Assembly: GCA_003339415.1 (NCBI GenBank)
Contig: PDHQ01000146.1
Coordinates: 1-64,000, forward strand
From: Ophiocordyceps camponoti-saundersi (nom. inval.)
Taxonomy: Eukaryota; Ascomycota; Sordariomycetes; Hypocreales; Ophiocordycipitaceae
Direction: 5' to 3'
DNA: 64,000 bases
A model generated the notes under the pieces. That model had not been told where the DNA came from. It worked only from the letters and a program-made list of their open reading frames with translations, and did no database searches. Of the stretch, positions 1 through 14,900 are shown piece by piece. A program made the position numbers and the translations under genes. Each line of letters starts with the position of its first letter. The first letter of the stretch is position 1.

Positions 1-1074
1 ACTTACTTATATTTTTATTAAGGTTTATTTCTAAGTTAATATAGTATTATTTAAATTTAAAAAGTAATTATATAAAGTAGCTACTTATTCCCTTAGTTTA
101 ATATATTTTATAAAGAAGAAATAAATAAAAATAAAAATAATAAAAAAAAAGTAAAAAGGTTTGCTTTTTTTAAGCTATAAGCTATATTTTTTTTAAAATT
201 ATAAAGCTACTATTAGCTTTTATTTTAAATCTTTTATTTAAATAAAAAAAGTATTTTAAAGTTAATAATATAAATAAATATAAATTAATAGTTATAATTT
301 TAAGTAAAAAATCTTATAAGAAAGCTTAAAAATATATTACTTAAAAAGATTTAATTTATATTTTTAACCTTATTATTAAAGGAGTTATTTTTATAAAAAA
401 TAAAAACTTTATCTATATCTTAGTTTACTATATTAAAAAATAACTTAGTAAGGGAAAAAGGGTTAAAAATAGAAAATAATTTATAACTAAGGCTATAATA
501 ACCTTACTAACCTAAAAAAAAGATATTACGTAAAGAAAACCCTTTTCTTCTTTATTAATTTTTTAAATTATTTTTTCTTTTTAATTAAGCTTTTAAAATA
601 AATATTAGTATTTTTAGTACTTAGTATAGGGTAGTAAGTAAAATAATTTTTATCTTTTTTAATAATTTATTTAAAAATAAAAAAAAATTATAGCCTTATA
701 AAATATATAATTCTAAGTAAAATAAGCCTTAAAAGCTTTTAGAATAATATTTATCTTTACTTATAATAAATTATTAAAATAAATATATTTTTTCTATTAA
801 TATTTTTATAATAATTATAAGAAAATAAGTAAAATTATAAAAAAAGAACTTTTTAGCTATTATAATACTTATCTATTTCTTTAAACTATCTTTTACTATT
901 ATATAATTTATTAAAGCTTTTTTTCTTATTAATATCTTTAAAAATTATTTTTAAAAAAAATTATCTTTGACTTTTTACTATAAAGTAAGTAAAATAGCTA
1001 AAATTATAAAAAAATTACTATTTAGAAGCGCTTTTCATAAAGGTTTTTTTAAAATTATTAAAAAAATAATTAAC
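1..1074. other. AT-rich RIP-like DNA, nothing identifiable
   Basis: Almost pure A/T sequence with scattered GCTA and CTTA words and virtually no CpA or TpG. Stop codons are dense in all frames. No terminal repeats, tRNA or match to the other repeat families in the window was recognised. It is probably old RIP-mutated transposon DNA. Confidence 0.5.
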
Positions 1075-1252
1075 GCTAGTAACTAATTTTTTAGTCTTTA
1101 GTTAGTTACTAACTAACTAAAGACTAAAAGTGACTAACTAAAACTAGTCACTATAAGGACTTTAGTTAGTTAGTAACTAATTTAGTCCCTAAAAATAAGG
1201 ACTTTAGTTAGTCAGTCCGGACTAACTAAAAAAAGACTAAAAAGTTACTAAC
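1075..1252. mobile_element. Short palindromic MITE-like element
   Basis: The ends form an imperfect inverted repeat. The left end begins gctagtaactaatttttt and the reverse complement of the right end begins gttagtaactttttagtc. The interior is built from repeated TTAGTTAGTTACTAAC and GGACTTTAGTTAG words on both strands, so most of it can fold back. It keeps some CpA and TpG (for example gtgac, tcagtc), unlike its surroundings, as expected for a repeat too short for efficient RIP. Target duplication was not resolved. The downstream edge abuts the GB remnant. Confidence 0.5.
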
Positions 1253-1259
1253 TAATTTT

Positions 1260-1719
1260 AAACCCTAACTAAAAGCTATAATTTTATATAAATAAATATT
1301 AAGATAATTAAAATATTTTCTTTCCCGCTTTAGATTTTATATATAACTTTTTATAATATATATTAATTAATATAGCTTTATTTATAATTACTTTTAGAAA
1401 AGATATATAAAACCCCCTTTTAGTTATTAGCTTTTTAAGTCCTTTAAACGCTTTAAGCCTTATTATTATTACCTATAAACTTATCGCTAAAGTATAAGAA
1501 ATATAATAATAAGCTTAAGCTATTATTAAAAAAGCTCGCTATAAGTAAGAAATATAAGCTAATAAGAAATATATAATTAATAATAAAGTATTCGTTAGCT
1601 ATAATAGTTTCTTTATAATTATATTTATAATACGCTTTAATATATAATAATTAAAACTTTTTATAATTATTAAAAAATAAAGCTATAACTATATCTTTAA
1701 TTTACTAAATAGCTATTAA
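1260..1719 (+). mobile_element. GB Gypsy-type retroelement remnant, internal fragment left of the GA insertion
   Basis: Collinear with 58590-59052 of the full GB copy (shared landmarks: the run around aaaacccccttttagtta and several GCTATAAGTA words). It ends exactly where GA begins at 1720 and continues at 26869, so this and the next fragment are two halves of one older element. The 5' part of this GB copy is missing. Confidence 0.8.
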
Positions 1720-1968
1720 TATAAAGGATTTAGGCTACGCTTAAATAGCTAAGTTATATAAGGGTGCTTAGTTAAGTCCGCGCGTATAATAAGCGCGGGG
1801 TATATATAAGCGTATATAATTAGTTAGCGCCGCGCGTAAGCTGCGTATAAGCTATATATAAACTATAACCTTATATATATATATTATATATACCTTAGAA
1901 CCTCCTAAGTTAATTTATATTAATAAAGTTAGCTTTATATAAGAGTATTAAAATATTAAACTTTAATA
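1720..1968 (+). repeat. 5' LTR of nested GA
   Basis: About 249 bp, collinear with 26620-26868, 37107-37357 and 43782-44032. It carries the shared GC-richer core with gcgcggggtatatataag and ends ctttaata. The right edge is accurate to a few bases. Confidence 0.87.
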
Positions 1969-2707
1969 ATAAATTAACTTTAATTATAAATAACGCTAAT
2001 ATTTAATAAGCTATTATTATTTAGCTTTTAAAGTAATAAGCTATAATTATAAAATTATAAAACCTTATATACTAGTAATATAAATTTATATAGCTATTTA
2101 AAGAATAATAATTATATCCTTATTATAAGCTGCTACTAATTAAGTTCCTATTTAATAGTAATAAGGATCTCTTTCTAATATAGCGCTCCCTTATATTTTA
2201 TAAGCTATAAGTAAACTAAGCTTTTATTAGTAATACCTATAACTAATAAATATTCTTATATTAATATTTTTCTTTTATAATTTAAGCTAAGGTAGCTTTA
2301 TTCTTTAAGTAAAGTAACGAGTATAAATATAATCTTAATAATTTCTTAAGTTACTTTAATATTATATTCGCTAACTTATATTAGCGCTAAATTATTATAA
2401 TAAAACTAAAATACCTTATATAAGGTATTTCTAAGTTTTTCTCTAACTTCCTTATTTACTTTAAAGCTAAGCTTACTTTAGCAAATAATACTAAGTAAGC
2501 TAATAAAATTAAAATTATACGCCTTTATTATATTTTTACCTTAGCCCTTTATTAATATTATATAAAATATAATATTCTCCTAACTAAATATATTATTATT
2601 ATTATATAAATCTATACTATTATTATAAATATTAAGTTTTTCCGCTTTAAAAGTAAAAGCTAAGCACCTTTACTTTATATTCCTAAGCTATTTTTAAATA
2701 CTCTAAT

Positions 2708-4486
2708 TATAAGGGATTAGTTTATAACTAATTATAGCTAGATAAGGGGGTTTATAGCGGATATATTTAGGTCTTCCTAATAGCGCTTAGTTATCGCGCG
2801 GGGTATATAGCTAGCTTAGAAGGGGGGCTTCTCTCCCCTCTCCTTCCTTTTCTTAATAGCTTTAATTATAACTTTACCTTAGCTTATTTCTATAATTACT
2901 ATAATAAAACCTTTATATTAATTAAAGCTTCTTTTACTGCTAATTAAACGTAAAAGTAAGATTTTAGCATAAAACGCTATTAAATTTTACTTATATTAAA
3001 GCCGCTCTTAGCTTATTCCGGCCTTAATTCTTAGCTAGCTACTATATATATTAAATTTATAATTAACGGAGCTATAATTAAGGAGCCTAAATTTTAGTTT
3101 TATTATATTTTTTTATATTTTAGCACCTTTTAGCGGATATTCTTTTTATATATTATTATAGCTATAGATATTTTTTACTAGCTTAAAGCTTTTTTAGCGT
3201 ATATCTTCGAACTTCTTAGAAAAAGTTATAAAAAGCGCTAAGTAGGTTTTTCTCTAATTAGGATATATTAAGGGCTATTAAAGCCCCTTAGAGAATATAT
3301 TATAAGGTAAGAATATACCTTTTTTAAAGCTAAACTATTATATTAATTTAATTATATTAAGATTATTTTACTTTTATCTAGGCTATATAAGGAGCTATAA
3401 AAGCGCTTAGATTATAAAAACTAGCTTTTAATATATATAGCCTTCGCTAGCTTTCTCCGAAGCTTTGATAAAATATTTAATTCTAAGAATATTCCTAATA
3501 CGCTAGTTAATTTACCGCCCCCTTTTACGGCTAACCTAATAAATATTATATTTATAACTTCTCGCCTTTTAGGCGTTATTAAGCGATAGCGTTATTATTA
3601 TTATAATTAAATTAGTTATTTTAAGCGTAATTATCCGAAGCTTTATAAATAGATAAGGGTATTAAGGTTAAGTCTTAAAGTATATAAAGTAAGAAAGTTA
3701 AGTATAAATTCGGAGAGTTTTAATTAAGGGGATAATAAGTAAGGAGGGATATATACGCGCTAGATATTATAGCTTAGGTAATTTCTAGCCTTATTATATT
3801 ACTTTATATAAGGATAGTCCGCGCGTAGCTTAAGCGCGTAAATTTATTAGTAAGTATATACTATAATTATATTACGCCCTAGCTTATAAACTAGCGCTAA
3901 TAGCGTATAATAATAAGTATTTAGCTAGCTTTATTACTTATTATAATTAGGGTATTTTTTAAGTTTCTTATAATTAATATAATATTACTTAGTTTAATAC
4001 GCTAGCTATAGAGGTAAGTTTTTATTATAAATATATAAGTTTATTTTTCCTTACCTTAAGCGGTACTACGATTCTAAGCTTATTAGAATCTTCCTTATAA
4101 AGATTATAGTTTAATTCTTTAAGCTATAAGGGAGCTTTTCCGCCTTCTTATCTTTATTTTTACGGAGGCTATTAGGCTATTAGCTAGGGATTATATAAAG
4201 TATTTAACTAGCGTAATAATATATAACTTTTCTATCTTACGCTTTTACTTCCTTAGCCGGCTTAAGGAGGGGGCTATATAAGGGATTAGTTTATAACTAA
4301 TTATAGCTAGATAAGGGGGTTTATAGCGGATATATTTAGGTCTTCCTAATAGCGCTTAGTTATCGCGCGGGGTATATAGCTAGCTTAGGAGGGGGGCTTC
4401 TCTCCCCTCTCTTTCCTTTTCTTAATAGCTTTAATTATAACTCTACCTTAGCTTACTTTTATAGTCGCTATAGTGAGACCTTTATA
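2708..4486 (+). mobile_element. TRIM-like short LTR retrotransposon, copy 1
   Basis: 1779 bp with two 210-bp LTRs (2708-2917 and 4277-4486), starting tataagggatta and ending cctttata. The 5-bp TSD ctaat sits at 2703-2707 and 4487-4491. The empty site is visible in the other GA copy near 38100 (cctaataattaatatata). A polypurine tract aaggaggggg (4264-4273) stands just before the 3' LTR. The 1.36-kb interior is too short for a full gag-pol, so the element is probably non-autonomous. Confidence 0.87.
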
Positions 4487-7400
4487 CTAATAACTAATAT
4501 ATATTAGACTAGCACTTAGCCGCGTTCTAATAAGTATAGCGGTCCTCCCTCTTATAGCTAGTTTAGTTATAATAATAAGAATTATCGCTAGGCGGCTTAA
4601 GTTAATAATAATAAAATTATAAAATAACGCGTTAATAGCTATTATTTTTATTATAATAATATTAGCTATTTCTCGCGTAAGTATAAACTTAACTTTTTAC
4701 CTTTAATATTTTTAGTTTATTTTACTAATATTATAAAAGAGGAGGAGGACCTCGCTTTAAACTAAGGAAATAAGTCCCCCTTATAATAAGTTTTTTATAA
4801 AAAGAGGACTTACGCGGTATTATAGCTTATAAAATATTTAATAACTATTTTATAAATATTAGTTAAAATATAAACTTACCTTTTTTTTTACTTATATTTA
4901 TAAATTTTATATTTTTTATTACCGCGTAAGTAAATAATAGCTATAATTATTATATTATTATAAGTAAATTTTTTATTTAGTATTATTAGCTTAAGCGGAC
5001 TCCCCTCCCTTACGTATAAGTAATTTATATTATAATATAAATATATTATTAATAATATATATACTTTAAGCTATACTTATTTATCCGCTACTTTATTTAT
5101 TTTATAGCCGATATTAATAGTTAATAATTACTTTTTATAGCGTATTTAATCTTAAGCCTTACTTAGAATTTAATTTTTAGCTTTTTTTAAATAGCGCGTA
5201 ATAATATCTTACTACGCCTTAGTAAGTAGGAAATTATAATATATTTTATTAATAAATTAGTTATCTTTTATTCCGAATTTTAATAAGTTAATTACTTTAT
5301 TATAACTATTCTTAGCTTTATCTTTATAGCCCTTATTTAATATAAGTTTTAATAATAAATAAGCTATTAGTTCCTTATTATTAGTTTATAAGATATTTCT
5401 TATATTTTATATATTATTATATTCTCCTTAACTAAGACCCCCTTATTACCTTCTAAAATATTAAACTTTACTAACTTTTTTAATAAGGAGAAAGTAAGCG
5501 TCTTACCCCCTTATTATAATAATTATAATTATTATATTTAGCTTTACTAATAGCTAAATAGCTTTTTACCTCTTTTACCTTAAGAGCTGCTTTATAATAT
5601 ACCTTATAAATATCTCCTTAAAGTTTATAAATAAATTATTAACTTAATAAATAAAGGGTAAATTTATACTAGCTTTTTATCTATTATTACTTTTATTTTA
5701 CTTACTAAGAAGCTTAGTAGCGGGTAGCGTTTTTATATTAACTATCGCGCCTTTAATAAAGTAATAAAGTAAGACTAATACTCTCTTCCCTTTATTAAAG
5801 AGATATTTTATAGCCTTTTTAGCGCTTACTAGTTTATAAAGCTTAATATTTATATTACTTTTTATAAGCTATATATTATAAAAAGTAATAAATACTTAAC
5901 TATCTTTTATATATAATTTAGCCTTTTTAAGTACCTTATTTACTTTTTTAATCTTATAAGTATATTTACTATATTTTAATACTATATTAATATTACCTTA
6001 AGTAATTCCTTAAAAAACTTTATTATAATATATTTAGATAATATCTTTATTTATTTAAATAGCTTATATTTTAATTATTAGTGTAAGGTATATATTATAT
6101 TATTATATCTTCGCTAAGCTAAGCTTTTCCTTAAACTTAATAAGTATAATTTTATTATTTATAAAGTTAAGTATTTAAGGTTTATTATCTATACCGGTAA
6201 AAAAGTAAAACTAAACCTTATTAAGGTTTTCGCTATTTTTAAATAAGAGGCGCTAACTTATATCTAAAGCGTTTATAGTTTTTTAAAGTTTACTAACTTT
6301 TATTATAATTTTATATTTTACTTCTCTAACCTTATAGCCCCGCTTATTAACTTTATAAAGTAAAGCGCCCTTTTCTATTAAATTAATAAGTACTAGCTTA
6401 CTTTTAATATACTTAAGTTTACCTTTATATTAGCCCTTATTTTCGCCTAATAAGACTCTAATTATAATATAATTATAAAAGCTAATTATTTTAATAAGGT
6501 TATAAGCAGCTATTTATTTTAAGTTAGCGCGGATTATATTTTTTAGCTAATTATATATTATTTTAAGAAATCTCTTCTTATAAAATAAAACTATATAACT
6601 TATAATAAGAAGCTTTTTATTATTATTTCCTACCTTAAAGCGTAGTTTACTAAGCTATATAATATAGCTTAGCTATTTTTAATTTTCACTAATTATAGAG
6701 CCTTTAAGTATTTTACTATGCTTAAAATAATAATAAAATATTAAGCGCGTTAAGCTAAGATATTTATTTTTTTTAATTTCCGATTTTAATACCGCCTTAG
6801 CGCGTAAGTATCTTAGCTAAACGCTCTCTTTTAAAAAGAGTAAGAACGCTATAATATAAAGGACTATTATAGCTAGATTATATAGCTTATTTTTATCTAT
6901 TCTTTTAAGTTATATCTAGTTTAATTTAGCCCGGCCCCGCTTAATTTTCTTTTTATTTTACTTTTTACTTTTAATATCTTAGCTTTTTTTTAAAATAAAA
7001 CCTTATAAGGATTTAAATTAGCGGCTTTTTATACTAATTAACTTTATAATATCCGCTACTAAGTAATCTATTCCTTTACTTAGAAGTTTTTACTAAAAGC
7101 TAATACTTATAAGTAAATTATAAATTACTCTCTTTTTATTTATAAATAATTATAATTTTAAAGCTATCTTTAAGTTTTTAAATAAGAACTTTTTATTATT
7201 ATATTTACTTAATAGATATATAACTCCTTTATAATAAAATACCTTAGTAAGAATATTACTTTTATATTTCTTTAATAGAAATTTTACTAAAATAAGATAT
7301 ATATAAATATAATATATTTTATCTATAATTATTATTATTATAAAGATTACTTAAATTACTAATAGTATTAAAAATTATTTTAGCTATTACCTTCGCTTAA

Positions 7401-8986
7401 ATAGTTTTAAATTACTCTCTTAGTAAACTTTATAACTAAGCTTCCCGCCTTTAATAAGTCTTAGCCCTATTTCCTTATTATTATTATAGATTATCTTTTT
7501 AAATATATCTAGCTTAAAGCTATAATATTAATAAATACTAAGTAATATATTAAACGCTTTATTTAATATTAATAGCGATTTTATAACTTTTTTTAGGAGT
7601 TAATTTTTAATTATAAGTGAAACTAAATAAGTTATTTTTAATCTACTCTTTACCGCCTTACTAAGGTATAAATATTTCTCTTTATAGCTTCCTATCCTTA
7701 AATTAATAGTAATATAAAATATAGAAATTAAAAAGTATAAGCTATTTTATATTATATAATCTCTTTTTTATAATTTAACTAGCCTTATTACTTATTAATA
7801 TACTAGCTTATTTTAAATAACTAAGACTTATTTATAATAAGCGTTAATCTTAAGTACTTATTTTATAGCTTTAATATTATTTTTTTAAATTATCTATTTA
7901 AGGTTATTACCTTAATCTTATTTTTAAAAATTTAAGCTATAGCGTTTACTTATTACCTTTATAATAATATTAAGCTAGCTTAAGCTTTTATCGCCTAAGC
8001 TTAATAATAATAAGAAGATTTATTTAATAAATTCCGCTATTTTATAAAACGGTTCTAAGTAAGTAATTTTATATAGCTTAACCTTATATATATATAATTT
8101 AACTATTTATCCTAAAAGCTTAATTATTTTAAAAATAAATATAAAGTAATAGCTATATTAATACCGCTTATTATTACCCTAAATATATTATTTAATATTT
8201 ACCTTACTTTTTATATTAACTTTATTTAACGCGTTTTTAATAATTTTTTATTTTTTTAATTATTAGCTAACTCTTAGCTAAACCTTGTTTTATATTTTTC
8301 TTATAATAACTTATTTCTTAATAAGTATAAAGTTAAGAAAATTCTTACCGTAAAGAATATAAAAGGCCGCCGCTTATTAAATAATTTACCTTATTATCTT
8401 ATTTTTATAAAATAGAAAAGCTATATTATTTTTATATAAAAGCTATTTAATAATCTTAATTATTATATAATATTAAACTAATTTAAGTTTATATAAAATA
8501 ATATATATTTTTATAATAGCTTAAGGTAAACTTAATTATATATTTATTTACTTTATCCCCTAAGCTAATTATCTCCTTTAAGTAATATTCTCTTTATATA
8601 AAGTAACCCTCCTGCCCTTTTCTTACCCCTTATCTCCTTTTATCCCCTCTTTATATTAGCTAAAAGCTAATAATTATATTATTTATTTTAATAATAAAGT
8701 TATTTATAATAATTAATTAGCTTAGAAGATTATTATAACGCTAGCTATAAGTAAGCGTTAGTATTAACTTATAATAAGTATTCTTAAATAAGGAAAGATA
8801 AATTATAAGATAATAAAAATATATACAGCGATAATAATAGCGGGATTCCTCCCTATTTAGCCTTTACGCTACGCGCGGCGCGCTTATTAATAAGTATAAA
8901 TTTACTTTTTTAATATAAAGAGGGGGGGAAGATAAGTAACGCGTATAAATAGCTAATAATTATAAGCTAAGTAATATATATAAATT

Positions 8987-11900
8987 TAACTTTTTTACTA
9001 CTTTAAACGATTAAGGTCCTTATTTATACTTAACGCTATAATATTATAAGAATTTAATACTTTCTACCTTTTAAAATCTAACTTCGCTAAGGGAATAACT
9101 CTAAATATAAGGTTATAAGGCAGTTTACCGCTTAGTTTACTATTAATACTAATATTACTTAATAATAATACTTAGAGGCTTAACTAATCCTAATAATATC
9201 TATATATAAGTAAAAGTTAATATAATACTATTACTAACTTTAATAACTTATTTATTAATATTTCTTAAGCTTTAATAAATTTTATTTTAAAATCTATATA
9301 TAAAAAACTTACTAAGGTAATCTCCGCGTAAGATTTTTACCTTATATAAAGTATCCTTAATATAATATTTACTAAGCTTTAATAGCGCTAATAAGCCTCT
9401 AAGGACTTATTTAACTTATTTATTATTATCTCTTATATTATTTAAAAGTTAGTTAAAGCTACTTTCTATAAGGTAATAAGTAAGGAGTTAAACTCCGTTT
9501 TTAAAGCTTTAACTTAGGCTAGTATAGTTATAAACTCCGCCCTAAACTCCGCCCCCCTTATAGCGCCCTTTATATAACTAGTTCCGGTAAGAATAAAGAG
9601 GGAGGTATTTATATTAATAAAAGATATCTTAATAGTTAATAGAGTTCCGGCGCTTACTTCTTAAAAGGTTATTTAGAAAATTAATAAAATTATAAGCTAT
9701 TTTATAATAGTTACTATATACTAATTTCCTAGCGGTAATTTTATTATTATATTTAACTTAAAATATAAAAACTTCGCTTTTAAAAATAAATAAATAGCTT
9801 AAGCTTTTAAAGTAAAAGCTAAGCGTATATATTATATTTATATTATTATCGCTAAGGGTATTCGGACCTTAGTAGCTAACTATAACCGCGATACGCTATT
9901 TAGTATTATTAAGAAAGTAAATAAGGTTAATATAATTTAAGCGAAGGTATTCTAACCTTAGTATATTACTAGTAAAGAAGCTTTATAAACTTATTTTATT
10001 ATAAGCTTAAGTAGCGTTAAGGATATAAATAAGCTTTACTTAAATAAAGTAATTATAAGTATAAAAATAATTTATTATAAACTTTATAAGGACTTTATAT
10101 ACTTTAAGTAATATTATAAATATTTTTAATTTAAGTATATTATTAAGTATTACTAAGAGCTCCTTTAATATAAATATTATATAGCTACTTTATATAATAG
10201 CGGAGAAGAAAATTACCTTATATAGAAGGGAGAAAAACTCCGCTATTATATTTTATATAAGGGTATATACTCCGCTTAGTTAAAAGACTACCTAGAGTTT
10301 TAGAAATAATAAAGCTATACTAAATTTAACTTTCTTAATAAACCTCGCTTTTTCTAATTATTATAATTTACTTAACTTTTAGCTTTTACTTAGCGGTAAC
10401 TTTATAAGGATAGTAAAAGCTTTATTATAGTTTTTTTAAGGAAGCGAGTATATTATAAATCTTTTAGAAATATACTTTAGTAATCCTTTTATAATATACT
10501 ATTTACCTAAGTCTCTCTAAAAAGCTCCTAACTTAATAATACTTATAAAAGCTATAAGCTATATAATAAACTTTATAACTTATAACTAGCTTTATAATCT
10601 TAAGCGGAGTTTATATTAGTAAACTTTATATAATTAAAGTAATTATAAATAATTATTCTTAGTACCTAATTTTTATAAAGATTATAACTTTATTATAAAA
10701 TATCTAAAAAATTAACCGCTTTATTTAGCTTACTTTATTTAATAAGGAGAGTTATAATATTATTATTATATAAGAATTCTAGCCTAATATATATAATTAC
10801 CCTCCGCTTTTAAAACTTACTTCTTACCGTTTTATTTAAAGTAAAAGTAAGACTTTTCTTTATATATATAAATAATATAAAATTAATAATTAAAACCTTA
10901 TTATAAGGCTTAACTTTACTAAAGTTTCTATTTATAATAAGCTTTAAATATTTACTATTTACTCTTTACTATTTAGAATATATATTAAACCTTTTTTACG
11001 CTTATTACCTCCTCCTCCCTCTTTATATTTTACCTCTACCTCTACTCCGCTAATTATTTTTAGCAATTTTAATACTTATTACCCCTCTTAGAACCTTTAT
11101 AAATATACCTCCCTTTACTTTACGGAGCTTTTCTCTATTTTCTATTAACTTTACTTCGAACTTTTTACTCTTTTTTATAAGATTATTTAAAAGGTATATA
11201 AGTAAAGGGCTAATATTATTAACTTAATTTAAAATATATTTAATTATTTCCTTATATATTTTAGCTTAGATTTTAATTTTTTTAGCTTTAATTATATTTT
11301 TTAGTTTATATTATTTATTACCTCTCTTTTTTTAAATTTTACTTTAATATTATATTAGAAATATTTTAATTTTAATATTTTATAAATAAAAGTAAAAAAC
11401 CGCCTTTTATTTTCCGCTATTTAAGTAAAGTTTCTAATAAATATAGAAAAGTTAGTAATATAACTATATAATTAATTAAATATTATAGCTAACTTAATAG
11501 TTTTAAAATTACCTTAATAATATAATTTTTACTTATATTTATAATAAATTTTAAAAATTATTTTTATAATTTTAAATATAAAATATACTAAGTAATATTA
11601 TTAAATATAACTAAATTTTAATTACTAATAAATATATTAAGATATTATAATATAATAGAAATTATCTATTAAAAAAGCGAAAAGAGATAATTAAAGATAA
11701 TTTCTTACTTTTATAAGCGGCGATCTTAATATTATATAGTTTATAGCTTAGTAAGTAAGACTTTATAGCTAAGCTTTTTTAAAGCTTATATATACTCCTC
11801 CTTTTTAATAAAATATAAACTCCGCTTTCTAATTATTTTTCTTTAAAAAATTAAAGCTTTTAGCTTATAAGTTTTTTCCTTATCTTTTAGAAAATACCTT

Positions 11901-14900
11901 ATATTTTCTAATCTCTAACCCTTTCCCCCTAATAAATATTCTTTTTTAAGTTATTAAAAATAAAATCTATTTTATTATTTTTAATATTATATTATAAAAA
12001 TCTACTAAGCTTAATAATATCTTTATTAGCTTTTTAAAAAGTTATAAATAACCCCTTATAATAATCTTAACTAAGTTTTTTTAAGGATATATTACTTATA
12101 GATATTTCTTTACTTAATATTAAACTTTTAATATTATAATTTTTTAGAAAGCGGAAAAAAGCTTAAAAGTTTATTAAACTTTAAGCGGCTACTATTTTTA
12201 TTTTCTTTCTTAATACCGTAAATAAGATTTTTAAAATTATAATAATAAAGAAAATATCCCGCGCGGCGGAGTTCGTAAGAGTCTTACTATAAAGTTAGAT
12301 AAGTAATTAGCTTAACTAATTTATTAATAGCGCCTTACTCCTCTTAATAAAATCTATTTATATTATTTAGAGCTTTTAAAGCTCCGCTTTCCTTTTAATA
12401 TTAAATATAATAGGTATTTTTAACTATATCTTATACTCTAAGCTAATAAAAATCCTTAACTTTTTTAGCTTCCTTAGATAAATTATAGCTTTCCTTTACT
12501 TTTATTTTTCTAACTATACCTCCCGCTTAAAAGTTAATAGTAAATTATTAAACCTTTTTTTTATTTTTACTAAAGTCCCTTAAGGCTTCCCGCTCTTTTC
12601 TGTATTATTTATCCTATATATTTTATCTTTTTATAAATATTTAAAATAAGCGATTAGTATATTTACTATTAGATTTATAAATAATATTAATATTTTTAAT
12701 ATTAAGCGTACCTTTACTTAGGTTTACTATTAGCTTAAATAAGCTTAGAATATTTATTATAACTAAATAGCGGAGTATAAAATAACCTTTTAGCTATTTA
12801 AAAGTAAGTTTTTTTATTTTATAAAAGCTTACTTTACTAATATAACTCCGTTAATCCTTAATAAGAATATTATTTAACTTATATAAAAAGTATATATATT
12901 TAAGGTTTAGATTTATTATAAACTTTAATAAAAGCTATACCTTCGCTACTTTATAAAAAAACTTATTTATTAATAGCTAGCCTTAACTAAGCTTATTTTA
13001 TTTACTTAGAACTTCTTATTTCTTTAAGTAAAGGAAATTTATATTAAAATTATTAAGTTTATAATTACTTTTAGCGCTATAAGTTACTCCGCTCTAACCT
13101 TACTAAGCGGGGAACTTAAAAGCCTTATTTTCTAATAGCTAGCTATAACTTAGTTTAAATACCTCCGCGTTATTTTTAAAGTATATTAAGTAACCTTTTC
13201 CTATTATATTAAGTTTAAAATTTTTATCCTCCTTATTAATATTTACTTATTTTACCGCGCTATTTATAGCTATTAACTCTTTTATAATAAAAAACTTATA
13301 GCTTATATTCTCTCCGCCTCTAAGAGAATTATTATATACCTCTGCTAATATTATAAAAATTAGCCCTACCTTGCTTATATCTTTCTTAAATCTCTCTAAT
13401 CTTTTTTTATTACTTAAGTATAAATTCTAAATATTACTTTTTAATTCCCTAAGCTTCTTAAAGCCCGCTTTTATAAAAAATAATAGCTTTATTAAAATTT
13501 TAAAAAAAGAAAGCTTTAAAAGTATAGCTAATCCTCTAAATACCTTATTAATAAATTACCTTAATTAAAACTTAATAACGCTTTATAAATTTATTAAAGC
13601 TTTCTAAAATTCCTAAGTAGCGCCTTAATTTAGCTCTATAATAGTAAAATTAGCTTTAATAAGTTTCTCTATACTTATAATATTTCTATAATTATAACCT
13701 CTTATTATTTTTATAATAGCGGAGAAGATAAAATAATAGCTTACCTTACTTTATATTATAAACTAATTATTTAAAAAAAGATACTTTTATTAATATTTTT
13801 TATAAATTTAATTTAAAATTATGAAGATTTTAATAAAGTTTTTAATTATAAGGTTATTATAAGCCCTCTTATTTTATAATTTATCTACTTATAACGCTTT
13901 TATTAATTTAACTTTTTTTTATTATTTTATAATATTTAAATATATTAAAATATTTAAATATAAAATTTAAGCGTAAAGGATAGTTTTTAGTATTTTCGCT
14001 ATATAACTATTTTTATTTATTTACTTTATATTTTACCCTTAACTCTGCTCCTTAATTTACTTAGCCCCGCTTAGCTTATTTACTTTTTTCCCGCCCCCGC
14101 CTTTTATATTATCCTCTACGCCTAATTACGCCCCTAACTCTTATAAGCTTATCTTTTAAGCTATTATTATTATTTTTTACTATATATTTTAATATTATTA
14201 ATATAAACTTTATAAGAAGGGATTTAAGTACTTAGATAAGGTCTAGCTTTAGCTTTAGCTTTTTTATAGCTTTTATTACCTCCGCTTTTACTAACTCTTT
14301 CTCCGCCCTTACTTTTACTTTCCTCGCTATACTTTTAGCTATCTCCGCGCCTTTAGCCCCTTTTACCCCGCTAGCTATCTCCGCCTTACCTATTTCTTTC
14401 TCCGCTTTACCCGCCTCCTTATCCCCCCTAATTATTATTTATTTTAACTTACTCTCTAATATTAATAAAATAAAAATAAGCGATAAGGCTATTACTTTTT
14501 TATTTATTTTTAGCTTTTTTTTTAATAGCGGCTTTATTAAGTTTAAGTTAAATATAAAACTAAGCTTAAATATATTACTTAATATATATCTTAATTAGTT
14601 TATTTTAATATTATTTATAATTTATTAATTAATATTACGCTTTATTTTATAAATTTTATATAATATTTAAGCTTAAATATTATTAATATTATTAAAATAA
14701 AAGTAGATTTTTATTATAAACTTTAATAATATAGTTTTATATAGCTAAATAATTACTCGCTTAGTAATAATTATTATAGCCTCCGCTATCGCTATTATTA
14801 TTATTATTATTATAATCTTAGATTTTATAGCTATTATTACCCTTACCGCGGGCTTCCTTACCCTTATTATTTTTAACTCCGCCGCTACCTCCGCTTTTAA

